64,000 bases of DNA, from the NCBI GenBank assembly GCA_041918155.1, contig JAYRWH010000068.1, positions 1 to 64,000 on the forward strand, given 5' to 3'. Positions 16,650-23,955 of the stretch are shown here, piece by piece. Positions within the stretch are counted from its first letter, which is position 1. Each line of letters begins with the position of its first letter. Position numbers and translations under genes: made by a program. This DNA comes from UBA668 sp041918155. Lineage in GTDB: Bacteria > Actinomycetota > Acidimicrobiia > Acidimicrobiales > Ilumatobacteraceae. Under the pieces are notes generated by a model. It worked only from the letters and a program-made list of their open reading frames with translations, did not search any database and was not told where the DNA came from.

Positions 16650-17525
16650 GTGGCAACGTCGTCGTCCGCTAGAAAAGTCGCCAAGCTCGCATCGCGTGGC
16701 AAAGGCAAGAAGGTCCGCTTCTCCGGCGGCACCACCTTCCCTGCCGTGATCACGATCGTGTGCCTCCTCATGATCGGTTTGGTGGTGTACGCCAAGGCTT
16801 CCGTGCCGGGCGAGGAGACCGGCCATCCTCAGGCCGGCGAGGAGTGGGTCGCCTCGTATGCCTTCCGCGTCTGCGACGAGGAGTTCACGCTCACCGGAAC
16901 TCCCGCCGAGTTGACCAAGGATGCCTCCACGGGCAACCCCGATTCGCTGAGCGCAGGCGACGTGGCCTCCAGCTCTGACGGCATCATCCATTACCACCCG
17001 CAGACCGGTGGGGCGACGGGCCGCAGGGCCAAGCTCGGCGTGTTCCTCGACGTGTACCAGGTGAAGCTCGGCGACACGAAGCTGTCGGTCCCGCAGGATC
17101 AGGTGGGCACCGGCAACCCCAGCTCGTGGAACGTCGACGACAATGTCTTCAAGGGCACGGCGTGTGACGGCGAGGATGCGGTGCTCAAGGTCCGCGTCTG
17201 GAGCGACTACACGTCCGGTGAGTTCCAGGACATGGTCACCGACTTCCGCAACATCCGGCTGAAGAACAACGGCATGGTCTTCGTGATCGCCGTCGTACCG
17301 TCCGACAAGGACTACGAGATCCCGCGGCCGGCGTCGGCTTGTGATCTGGAGAACTTCGGTGCGATCGGCGCCGGCGACCTGTGCGGTTCGGGTCCGAACA
17401 CCACCTCGGTTCCCTCCACCGACAACACGGGCAGTACCACGCCGAGTAGCAGCACGCCGGGCACCAGCGCACCGGGCACCACGGCACCGTCCACGGCGTC
17501 CACCGCTCCTGCCACCACCGGCTGA
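16650..17525 (+). CDS. Single-pass membrane protein of unknown function with Ser/Thr-rich tail
   Basis: A 291-residue protein I do not recognise. A basic N-terminus (Lys/Arg-rich, residues 5-24) precedes one transmembrane helix at about residues 29-47. The outside domain of about 190 residues has four Cys (C75, C171, C243 and C256 approximately, likely two disulfides) and an H-Y-H-P motif near residue 114. The last 35 residues are almost only Ser, Thr, Pro and Gly, a typical wall-spanning or glycosylated tail. It heads a three-gene coupled operon with a nucleotidyltransferase and an SDR-like protein: TGATG overlap downstream. That context hints at a surface-glycan role. Confidence 0.75.
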   Translation: MATSSSARKVAKLASRGKGKKVRFSGGTTFPAVITIVCLLMIGLVVYAKASVPGEETGHPQAGEEWVASYAFRVCDEEFTLTGTPAELTKDASTGNPDSLSAGDVASSSDGIIHYHPQTGGATGRRAKLGVFLDVYQVKLGDTKLSVPQDQVGTGNPSSWNVDDNVFKGTACDGEDAVLKVRVWSDYTSGEFQDMVTDFRNIRLKNNGMVFVIAVVPSDKDYEIPRPASACDLENFGAIGAGDLCGSGPNTTSVPSTDNTGSTTPSSSTPGTSAPGTTAPSTASTAPATTG

Positions 17526-18529
17526 TGCGGGCGGTCGTGCTCGTCGGCGGGTTCGGCACCCGCCTGCGTCCACTCACCAACACCATCCCCAAACCGATGC
17601 TGCCGGTCGGCCATGTGCCGATCATCGAGCGGCTCGTCGCCAACCTCGGCCGTAGCGGTGTGCGGGAAGTGACGCTTGCGCTCGGGTTCAAGCCCGAGCC
17701 GTTCGTGGCCGCCTTTCCCGACGGCCACTGCGCCGGCGTGACGATGCGTTACGCGGTCGAGCCCGAGCCGCTCGACACCGCTGGTGCGATCCGCTTCGCG
17801 GCCGATGCCGCCGGTATCGACGACACGTTCGTGGTCGTGAACGGCGACGTGCTCACCGACCTCGACGTCTCCGACCTGGTCCACTTCCATCGGCGCCGGG
17901 ATGCCGAGGCGACGATTCACGTGATCGGCGTGCCCGACCCCTCCGCGTTCGGCGTCGTCGCGCTCGACGCAGACAGCCGGGTCGAGCGTTTCGTCGAGAA
18001 GCCGGCCCCGGGCACCGCGCCGACGAACCTCATCAACGCCGGCACCTATGTGCTCGAACCCTCCGTGTTGGAGCGCATCCCGGTGGGCCACAAGGTGTCG
18101 ATCGAGCGGGTGACGTTCCCGGCTGTGGTGGCCGACGGCGGCTTGTTCGCCATGGCCACCGACGATTACTGGGTCGACACGGGCCGCCCCGAGTTCTACC
18201 TGCAGGCCAACCTCGATCTGCTCTCCGGCATTCGCCGCCACGACACGTGTAGTCCCGTGCACGCAGACGCGGTGGTTGCCGCGGACGTCGTGGTTGACCA
18301 CGCGATCATCGGCCTCGGCGTCGTCGTCGGCGCAGGCGCGAGCATCGTGCGATCCGTCTTGCTGCCCGGTGCCGTCGTCGAGGCCGGCGCCGTGGTGACA
18401 GACTCGGTGGTCATGGGCCGGGTCGGTGCAGGTGCCGTCGTGCAGCAGAGCGTGCTAGGGGCCGACGGTGCGGCCGCGCCTGGTGAGCACGTCAGCGGCG
18501 AGCGCCGCCCCGACCCTGACCGCACGTGA
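17525..18529 (+). CDS. Mannose-1-phosphate guanylyltransferase-like sugar nucleotidyltransferase
   Basis: A 334-residue NTP-transferase. The opening A-V-V-L-V-G-G-F-G-T-R-L-R-P-L-T and K-P-M-L-P-V are the nucleotide-binding signature, with N-G-D-V-L for the metal-binding Asp and F-V-E-K-P. The C-terminal 90 residues form a left-handed beta helix rich in hexad-like Val/Ala/Gly repeats. This matches actinobacterial GDP-mannose pyrophosphorylases (Rv3264c type), which would feed Gmd and GDP-fucose synthase here. A dTDP- or UDP-glucose enzyme is possible, but those lack this C-terminal beta helix. Start and stop both overlap neighbouring genes. Confidence 0.85.
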   Translation: MRAVVLVGGFGTRLRPLTNTIPKPMLPVGHVPIIERLVANLGRSGVREVTLALGFKPEPFVAAFPDGHCAGVTMRYAVEPEPLDTAGAIRFAADAAGIDDTFVVVNGDVLTDLDVSDLVHFHRRRDAEATIHVIGVPDPSAFGVVALDADSRVERFVEKPAPGTAPTNLINAGTYVLEPSVLERIPVGHKVSIERVTFPAVVADGGLFAMATDDYWVDTGRPEFYLQANLDLLSGIRRHDTCSPVHADAVVAADVVVDHAIIGLGVVVGAGASIVRSVLLPGAVVEAGAVVTDSVVMGRVGAGAVVQQSVLGADGAAAPGEHVSGERRPDPDRT

Positions 18530-19428
18530 ACGTGCTCGTGGTGGGTGGGGCCGGCTTCGTCGGATCACACCTCACCGAGCGGCTCGTCGCCGAGGGCAAC
18601 TCGGTCGATGTCGTCGACGACCTGTCCACCGGCGCGCTCGGCAACCTCGCCGATGCCCGGGCGATGGGCGGCGACCTGAAGATCCACACCCTCGACGCCG
18701 GTGCAGCGGAGTTCCAGTCGCTCGCGCAGTTGCGCGCTCCCGAGGTGATCTACCACCTCGGCGTGCTGCCGCCGGGCGAGCTGGCGGAATCGACCGGCGC
18801 CGGGTCGATGCGTTCGCTGTTCGGCGTGCTCGAAGCCGCACGAACACTCGGTGGGGTGAAGGTCGTAGTGGCCTTGTCGGCGGTGTCGTTGTACGGCGAT
18901 GTGGCACCGAAGGATCAGCCGATCAAGGAGAATCAGGCCTGGTCGCCGGTCGGAGTGCGCGGCGTGCTGACGCGTGCGGTCGCCGAGTTGTTGCTGGCCT
19001 ACCGGGAAGAGCACTCCGTGGAGTTCACCGCGCTCGCCCTGGCCAACCTGTACGGCCCGCGGCAGCGGGCCAACGGCGGTGTCGCCGGCGCCTTCGCACA
19101 CGCGCTCGGCGACCGCGTGACGCCGATGATGACCGGCGATGGCCGCCAGAGCCGCGACTTCCTTTTCATCGATGACGCGGTCGACGCGCTGGTGCGCGCG
19201 GCTACGAAGGGTGGCGGCCTGGTCGTGAACGTCGGCACCGGCGTGCCAACGTCGATTCGCGACCTGTGGCTGCTGATGGCCGGCCCCGATGGGGCCAACC
19301 CGGCACCCTCCCCCCGTCGGCAGGATGATGTCAGTCGCTTCGCCCTGTCGCCCACCCGCGCCCGCATCCACTTGGCGTGGGCGCCATGGACCGAGTTGTC
19401 CGTGGGCCTGCGCACCATGCGCCGCTGA
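18526..19428 (+). CDS. Extended-SDR (NAD-dependent epimerase/dehydratase) homologue lacking YxxxK
   Basis: A 300-residue SDR protein with an intact NAD motif (V-G-G-A-G-F-V-G-S-H) and the A-N-L-Y-G-P-R-Q and G-R-Q-S-R-D-F-L-F-I-D-D segments of UDP-glucose 4-epimerase-like enzymes. The catalytic segment, normally SPYGVSK, reads S-P-V-G-V-R-G: both the Tyr base and the Lys are gone, while the Ser (A-L-S-A-V-S-L-Y-G) remains. It overlaps the nucleotidyltransferase by GTGA. It may be a non-catalytic NAD-binding partner or use other chemistry. Confidence 0.82.
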   Translation: MNVLVVGGAGFVGSHLTERLVAEGNSVDVVDDLSTGALGNLADARAMGGDLKIHTLDAGAAEFQSLAQLRAPEVIYHLGVLPPGELAESTGAGSMRSLFGVLEAARTLGGVKVVVALSAVSLYGDVAPKDQPIKENQAWSPVGVRGVLTRAVAELLLAYREEHSVEFTALALANLYGPRQRANGGVAGAFAHALGDRVTPMMTGDGRQSRDFLFIDDAVDALVRAATKGGGLVVNVGTGVPTSIRDLWLLMAGPDGANPAPSPRRQDDVSRFALSPTRARIHLAWAPWTELSVGLRTMRR

Positions 19429-19444
19429 CGCCGTCGGCGCACGC

Positions 19445-20422
19445 TCAGGGCAGGATGACCGACGAGATGGCGACGCTGGCCAGGGCGTGGGCCTTGGCCG
19501 GGGTACTCATGACGCTCTCGGCGACGACGGCCCGCATCCCCGCGGCCTCGACCGCGGCGGCGAGGTGGGCATCGACCGGGTCGATCACCAGGGTGGCCGC
19601 GATCTCGGCGTAGAGGCGGGCGACACCCACGACTGACGGCTCCAACCCCAACTCCACCAGCATCCGGTCGGCGGGGCCCTTGAGCGCCGCGCCACCGACG
19701 ATCGGCGAGATGGCCACCACCGTGTCGCGCCGCGTCGCGAGCGCCGCGTCCACGCCGGGGAGGGCGCGGATCGGCGCGATCGACACCAGCGGATTCGATG
19801 GTGCCACGACCACCACATCGGCCTCGCCGATCGCGGCGAGGACGCCGGCGCCCGGGCGTGCGGCTTCGACCCCCGCGAAGCGCACGGCGGACACCGGCAC
19901 GGAGTGGCGCCGTTGCACGAAGTACTCCTGGAACGGCACCTCGACCCCTGTGACCGCGCCGTGGTCGTGCACGGTCACCATTGTGGTGACCCGCTCGTCG
20001 CTCATCGGCAGCAGTCGCTGGTGCACGCCCCACGCACGGCTGATCTCGGAGGTCACCTGAGTGAGGGTGGCGCCCTCGGCGAGGCGGGCGGTGCGGTAGA
20101 GATGCGTGGCCAGGTCGCGGTCACCGAGGTTGAACCAAGTGGGCGCCGCGGCCGACCCGGCCGGCCGCACGGGCACATAGCGGGCGAGGGCCTCCATCGT
20201 GCGCCAGGTCTCCTCGTGCAGGCCCCAGCCGCGGTCGCCGTCGATCGCCCAGGCGAGCGTGTAGGTGATCGTGTCGATGTCGGGCGAGATCGCCAGTCCG
20301 TGCAGCACGGTGTCGTCGCCGGTGTTGACGATGCCGACGGTGTCGGTGGGCGGGTGCACTCCGGCCAGGCCACTGAGGAAGCGGGCCGCACCGACGCCCC
20401 CGCAGAGCACGGTGATGGTCAT
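19445..20422 (-). CDS. cofD: 2-phospho-L-lactate (LPPG:FO) transferase, coenzyme F420 biosynthesis
   Basis: A 325-residue CofD/FbiA protein. It opens with I-T-V-L-C-G-G-V-G-A-A-R-F-L, followed by N-T-G-D-D and the family's D-T-I-T-Y-T-L-A. It also has the W-F-N-L-G-D-R-D-L-A stretch and V-A-P-S-N-P-L-V-S-I. It joins the lactate/PEP-derived phosphodiester unit to FO to make F420-0 or its dehydro form. ATG 20422 overlaps the end of the upstream glycosyltransferase gene by ATGA, so F420 synthesis is coupled to a glycan gene. Mycobacterial fbiA is followed by fbiB; here cofE is 35 kb away. Confidence 0.93.
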   Translation of the reverse strand: MTITVLCGGVGAARFLSGLAGVHPPTDTVGIVNTGDDTVLHGLAISPDIDTITYTLAWAIDGDRGWGLHEETWRTMEALARYVPVRPAGSAAAPTWFNLGDRDLATHLYRTARLAEGATLTQVTSEISRAWGVHQRLLPMSDERVTTMVTVHDHGAVTGVEVPFQEYFVQRRHSVPVSAVRFAGVEAARPGAGVLAAIGEADVVVVAPSNPLVSIAPIRALPGVDAALATRRDTVVAISPIVGGAALKGPADRMLVELGLEPSVVGVARLYAEIAATLVIDPVDAHLAAAVEAAGMRAVVAESVMSTPAKAHALASVAISSVILP

Positions 20423-21519
20423 CGGGACGCTCCCGTTCCGGCCAGCGTGCGGTAGAGCCCAGCCATCTCCGTCGCGCACTGCTCCCAGGTGAACCGGCGC
20501 CAGCGGGCCTCGCCCGCGGCCACCAGCCGGGCCCGCTCGATGTCGTCGGTCAGCGCCGTGGCCAGGTTGGCGGTCAGCCCGGACACGTCGTCGGGCGCGC
20601 AGAGCAGGGCCGCGTCGCCGGCGACCTCAGGGATCGAACCGGCCCGACCGGCCACCACCGGTACCCGGGCCTGCATCGCATCGAGCAAGGGGAAGCCGAA
20701 GCCCTCGTCGAGTGACGGGTAGGCGAGCGCGGCGGCGTGGTGTAGCAGCCACGAGCGCGTCGAATCGTGCACCCGGCCGGTGAACAGTACGCGGGGTGCC
20801 ACGCCCGGACCGAGCGCGTCGACGGCGGCATCGATCGCTGCCCGGTCGTCGCCGTCGTCGCCGGCGAGCACGAGCTGTAGCTCGGGGTGGTCGTGGGCGA
20901 GATGGCCGAACGCCTGCACGAGCACCGGTATGTTCTTGCGCCGCTCGAGCGTGCCGATGGCGAGCAGGTACGGCCTGCCCACGAGATCGGACACCGGCGC
21001 CACCTCGGGCGGCGCCGGCAGGGGCAGCGCACCGAGGTGCACGGTGTGCACGACGGCGCCGGGGAACAGTTCGCGCACCGCCTCGGCGGAGGCGTGCGAG
21101 CTGGTGTGCACGACGGCGCCGCGGGCGATCGCCCGGCGCAATACCGCTGCGGCGCGCGCCACGGCTCGGTTGGCCTGGCCCGGGTTACGCAGAAACCAGC
21201 AGTCGTACACCGACACCAGTCGCGGCAGCCGCGACGGTGGGACGACGTAGTTCGTGCCGTGCAGCACCTGCATGCCGCTCAGCCAGCGGTCGGCCCGCGG
21301 GTGGTCGCAGTGGGCCCAACAGCGCAGGGCGAGGGCCGCCGGAATGGGCAGGCGCCGGGCGCCGGGCCCCGGATCCGCCCGAAACGAGACGAGGTAGTCG
21401 ACGAGATCGACGTCGGCGCGCGTCTGCAATGCGGCGCGCAGCGACGCGACGGCGTGGCCGATCCCGGTGCGCGGCCCATACAGCGGCCCGGTGTCGAACC
21501 CCACGCGCACGGCTTCCAT
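20419..21519 (-). CDS. Glycosyltransferase, GT4-like
   Basis: A 366-residue GT-B protein. N-terminal D-T-G-P-L-Y-G-P-R-T-G-I-G is the acceptor-side glycine loop; V-S-V-Y-D-C-W-F and I-G-T-L-E-R-R-K-N follow. The donor site is P-S-L-D-E-G-F-G-F-P-L-L-D-A-M, with Asp in place of the second Glu of EX7E. Its stop overlaps the cofD start. A TAGCCT hexamer lies 10 nt before the ATG. Donor and acceptor unknown. Confidence 0.86.
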   Translation of the reverse strand: MEAVRVGFDTGPLYGPRTGIGHAVASLRAALQTRADVDLVDYLVSFRADPGPGARRLPIPAALALRCWAHCDHPRADRWLSGMQVLHGTNYVVPPSRLPRLVSVYDCWFLRNPGQANRAVARAAAVLRRAIARGAVVHTSSHASAEAVRELFPGAVVHTVHLGALPLPAPPEVAPVSDLVGRPYLLAIGTLERRKNIPVLVQAFGHLAHDHPELQLVLAGDDGDDRAAIDAAVDALGPGVAPRVLFTGRVHDSTRSWLLHHAAALAYPSLDEGFGFPLLDAMQARVPVVAGRAGSIPEVAGDAALLCAPDDVSGLTANLATALTDDIERARLVAAGEARWRRFTWEQCATEMAGLYRTLAGTGASR

Positions 21520-21529
21520 GACGCAGGAG

Positions 21530-21535
21530 AGGCTA
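21530..21535 (-). promoter_or_regulatory. -10 element TAGCCT for the glycosyltransferase-cofD operon
   Basis: On the minus strand TAGCCT ends 10 nt before ATG 21519, giving a leader of only about three bases. Confidence 0.4.
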
Positions 21536-21563
21536 CTTGGGTGTCCCGGCCGGTGGGGGGCCG

Positions 21564-21569
21564 TAGACT
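21564..21569 (+). promoter_or_regulatory. -10 element TAGACT of gmd
   Basis: TAGACT is 33 nt upstream of ATG 21603, giving a leader of roughly 27 nt with a GGAGA ribosome-binding site. It is one of the few clearly leadered genes here. Confidence 0.45.
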
Positions 21570-21602
21570 CAACCGACCTCGATCAAGCGGAGACCAGCTC
21601 AC

Positions 21603-22589
21603 ATGCCCCGTGCATTCATCACCGGCATCACCGGCCAGGACGGCCACCACCTCGCGGAGTTCTTGCACGGCAAGGGCTATGAGGTTTTCGGCATGGTCAA
21701 GGGCCAGAACAACCCGCGCATGGAGAAGATGCGCGACGAATTCCCCTTCGTCGAGCCGGTGCCGGGCGACCTCGCCGACCTGCCATCGCTGGTGAAGGCG
21801 CTCGAGTACGCCCAGCCGGACGAGGTCTACAACCTCGGCGCGATCTCCTTCGTGGCGCTCAGCTTCAACCAGGCCGAACTCACTGCCAACATCACGGGCC
21901 TCGGCGTGCTGCGCATGCTCGAAGCGGTGCGCATGGTGGGCGGCGCGCAGAACAACAAGATCCGCATGTACCAGGCGAGCAGTAGCGAGATGTTCGGCAA
22001 GGTGCGCGAGACACCCCAGACCGAGCGCACCCCGTTCCACCCGCGCTCGCCCTACGGCTGCGCGAAGGTGTTCGGCCACGACATCGTGGTGAACTACCGC
22101 GAGAGCTACGACATGTACGCCTGCAGCGGCATTCTGTTCAACCACGAGGGTCCGCGCCGCGGGATGGAGTTCGTCACCCGCAAGGTCACCAACGCGGTCG
22201 CTCGCATCAAGCTCGGCCTGCAGGAAGAGCTGGTGCTCGGCAACCTCGACTTCAAGCGCGACTGGGGCTACGCCGGTGACTATGTGAAGGCGATGTGGCT
22301 CATGCTGCAGCAGGACGCCCCGGATGACTACGTGGTCGCCACCGGCGAGACCCACAGTGGCCAGGAGCTCGTCGAACTGGCCTTCGCCGAGGTCGGCATC
22401 ACTGACTGGCAGCAGTACGTCCGCCAGGACCAGAAGTTCTTCCGCCCGGCTGAGGTCGATCTGCTCATCGGCGACCCGACCAAGGCGCGCACCAAGCTCG
22501 GCTGGAAGCCCGAGGTGGACTTCTCCACGCTGGTGAAGATGATGGTCGAGCACGATCTCCAGCTCGAGGCCGCCAAGCTGAAGAACTGA
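21603..22589 (+). CDS. gmd: GDP-mannose 4,6-dehydratase
   Basis: A 328-residue extended SDR protein with all Gmd hallmarks: I-T-G-I-T-G-Q-D-G at the N-terminus, Y-N-L-G-A-I-S-F-V, S-S-S-E-M-F-G (Ser/Glu of the dehydratase triad), Y-G-C-A-K, and F-N-H-E-G-P-R-R-G. It converts GDP-mannose to GDP-4-keto-6-deoxymannose, the substrate of the fucose synthase at 12.2 kb. The flippase gene converges on it with a 7-bp gap. Confidence 0.94.
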   Translation: MPRAFITGITGQDGHHLAEFLHGKGYEVFGMVKGQNNPRMEKMRDEFPFVEPVPGDLADLPSLVKALEYAQPDEVYNLGAISFVALSFNQAELTANITGLGVLRMLEAVRMVGGAQNNKIRMYQASSSEMFGKVRETPQTERTPFHPRSPYGCAKVFGHDIVVNYRESYDMYACSGILFNHEGPRRGMEFVTRKVTNAVARIKLGLQEELVLGNLDFKRDWGYAGDYVKAMWLMLQQDAPDDYVVATGETHSGQELVELAFAEVGITDWQQYVRQDQKFFRPAEVDLLIGDPTKARTKLGWKPEVDFSTLVKMMVEHDLQLEAAKLKN

Positions 22590-22596
22590 CCCGGCT

Positions 22597-23922
22597 TCAG
22601 CTCTCGAAGGGCATGTCGTGGATGGCGTCCATCATCGACGCATGTGTGGGCTCCACGCCGGCCTTGAGCTTGAACCGCAGGGCGATGGCGAACGTGACGA
22701 GAGCCGCCGCCGACGAGGCCACCAGGCCGATCTCGATGCGGTGGAACAGGTCGTGGCTGCTCAGCCAGGTGACGATCACGAACGTGGTCATGCCCATGCC
22801 CCAGCCGACGCCCACGAGCGCGTGACCGCGCAGGGCAATCACGGCTTGGGCGAGGGCCAGCGCCAGCATGTAGAGGGCGCTGCTGAGCGCCAGCATGGCC
22901 AGGGTGCGGCTGCTCAGCTCGGCGTCGTACATCTTGCGGATGATGAATGGGCCGAGCGCGTACGCGCCGAGCGTGCCGCACGCACCCACCACGAGAACGA
23001 GATAGATGAGCTTGCGGAAGCCCGCCTTGAACTCGTCGAGCTGGCCACGGGCGGCCAAGCGCGACAGTCGCGGCAGCAGCGCCGCTTGCACCGCCTGGAA
23101 CAGGAACAACGGGATGCGCGAGAGCAGCACTCCGTAGCCGAAGCGGGTGACGGCTTCCTTCTGGACGTCGAGCTTCAGCAGGTTGGCCGCCACCGGGCCG
23201 GCGTTCACCAGACCGGCGGCGAAGACCGAGCCGAGCAGCAGCCAGCCGAGGTTGGGGGTGACTTCCCGCCAGGACGCCGGCGGGCCGTCTTCAGTGCGCA
23301 GCGCACCTCTCGAGAACACCATGAAGAACCCGACGAGGGGAGCGAGCGCGACCGCCAATCCGTACGGGCCGGCGGTCTTGATGCCGATGCCGGCGAGCAC
23401 GATGCAGAGCACGACGCGCACGACGCCGTCGGCGCCCATGACGACTGCATAGGCCCTGAACCGGCCGCTGCCGCTGGCGATGCCGCGGGCGAGGTGCACC
23501 GGCGCGTAGCTGGCGAACGCCACGACGAGGGCGCCGAGCATCACCCAGTCGCCGTCGAAGTAGGAGTGGGTGAGGAGCGGGCTGGCGGCGAGGATCACCA
23601 GCGTGACCACGGCGGCCAGCCCGAGGCCGAGCATCACCACCTTGCGCACGACCGGGCGCGTTCCCTGGCCGATGGCACGGCGGTGGGAGAGCGCGCGGCC
23701 GAGTTCCTGCTCGAGGGGGAGGAAGAAGCCGGGGGCGAGTGCGAACGTCGCGAACCACAGCGCGAGCACCGGGCTGAACGGTTCGTCGCCACCGAGGGCG
23801 TTCTTGCCGACGCGCAGGAAGGCAAAGCTCGCGAGTCCGGACACCAACAGCCCGAGGCCTACCGGGATGGTTCCCTCGGGGAGCGGTGCCCGGGAGGAAG
23901 ACTGCTCGTCGGAGGTTGCCAC
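22597..23922 (-). CDS. Polysaccharide flippase-like membrane protein (MATE/MOP superfamily)
   Basis: A 441-residue polytopic protein with about 12 hydrophobic helices, resembling Wzx/RfbX-type oligosaccharide flippases. There is no long soluble domain; the C-terminal 25 residues are hydrophilic. It probably moves lipid-linked oligosaccharides made by the nearby glycosyltransferases across the membrane. GTG 23922 (start MATSDEQ) is chosen because TAACCT lies 10 nt upstream; the frame stays open further but there runs antisense to the SpoIID-like gene. No single residue motif proves the transported substrate. Confidence 0.78.
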   Translation of the reverse strand: MATSDEQSSSRAPLPEGTIPVGLGLLVSGLASFAFLRVGKNALGGDEPFSPVLALWFATFALAPGFFLPLEQELGRALSHRRAIGQGTRPVVRKVVMLGLGLAAVVTLVILAASPLLTHSYFDGDWVMLGALVVAFASYAPVHLARGIASGSGRFRAYAVVMGADGVVRVVLCIVLAGIGIKTAGPYGLAVALAPLVGFFMVFSRGALRTEDGPPASWREVTPNLGWLLLGSVFAAGLVNAGPVAANLLKLDVQKEAVTRFGYGVLLSRIPLFLFQAVQAALLPRLSRLAARGQLDEFKAGFRKLIYLVLVVGACGTLGAYALGPFIIRKMYDAELSSRTLAMLALSSALYMLALALAQAVIALRGHALVGVGWGMGMTTFVIVTWLSSHDLFHRIEIGLVASSAAALVTFAIALRFKLKAGVEPTHASMMDAIHDMPFES

Positions 23923-23955
23923 CAAGACGACGAGGTTATCCGCGAGACTAGGCAA

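Noticed and set aside
18526..19428. Functional UDP-glucose 4-epimerase (galE)
   Set aside because: The catalytic Tyr and Lys are absent, so a named activity is not justified despite overall similarity.
22618..23955. In-frame 5' extension of the SpoIID-like gene by over 400 codons
   Set aside because: The extra peptide is His/Glu/Gln/Arg-rich and runs antisense to the flippase gene; the signal peptide begins only after 23956.
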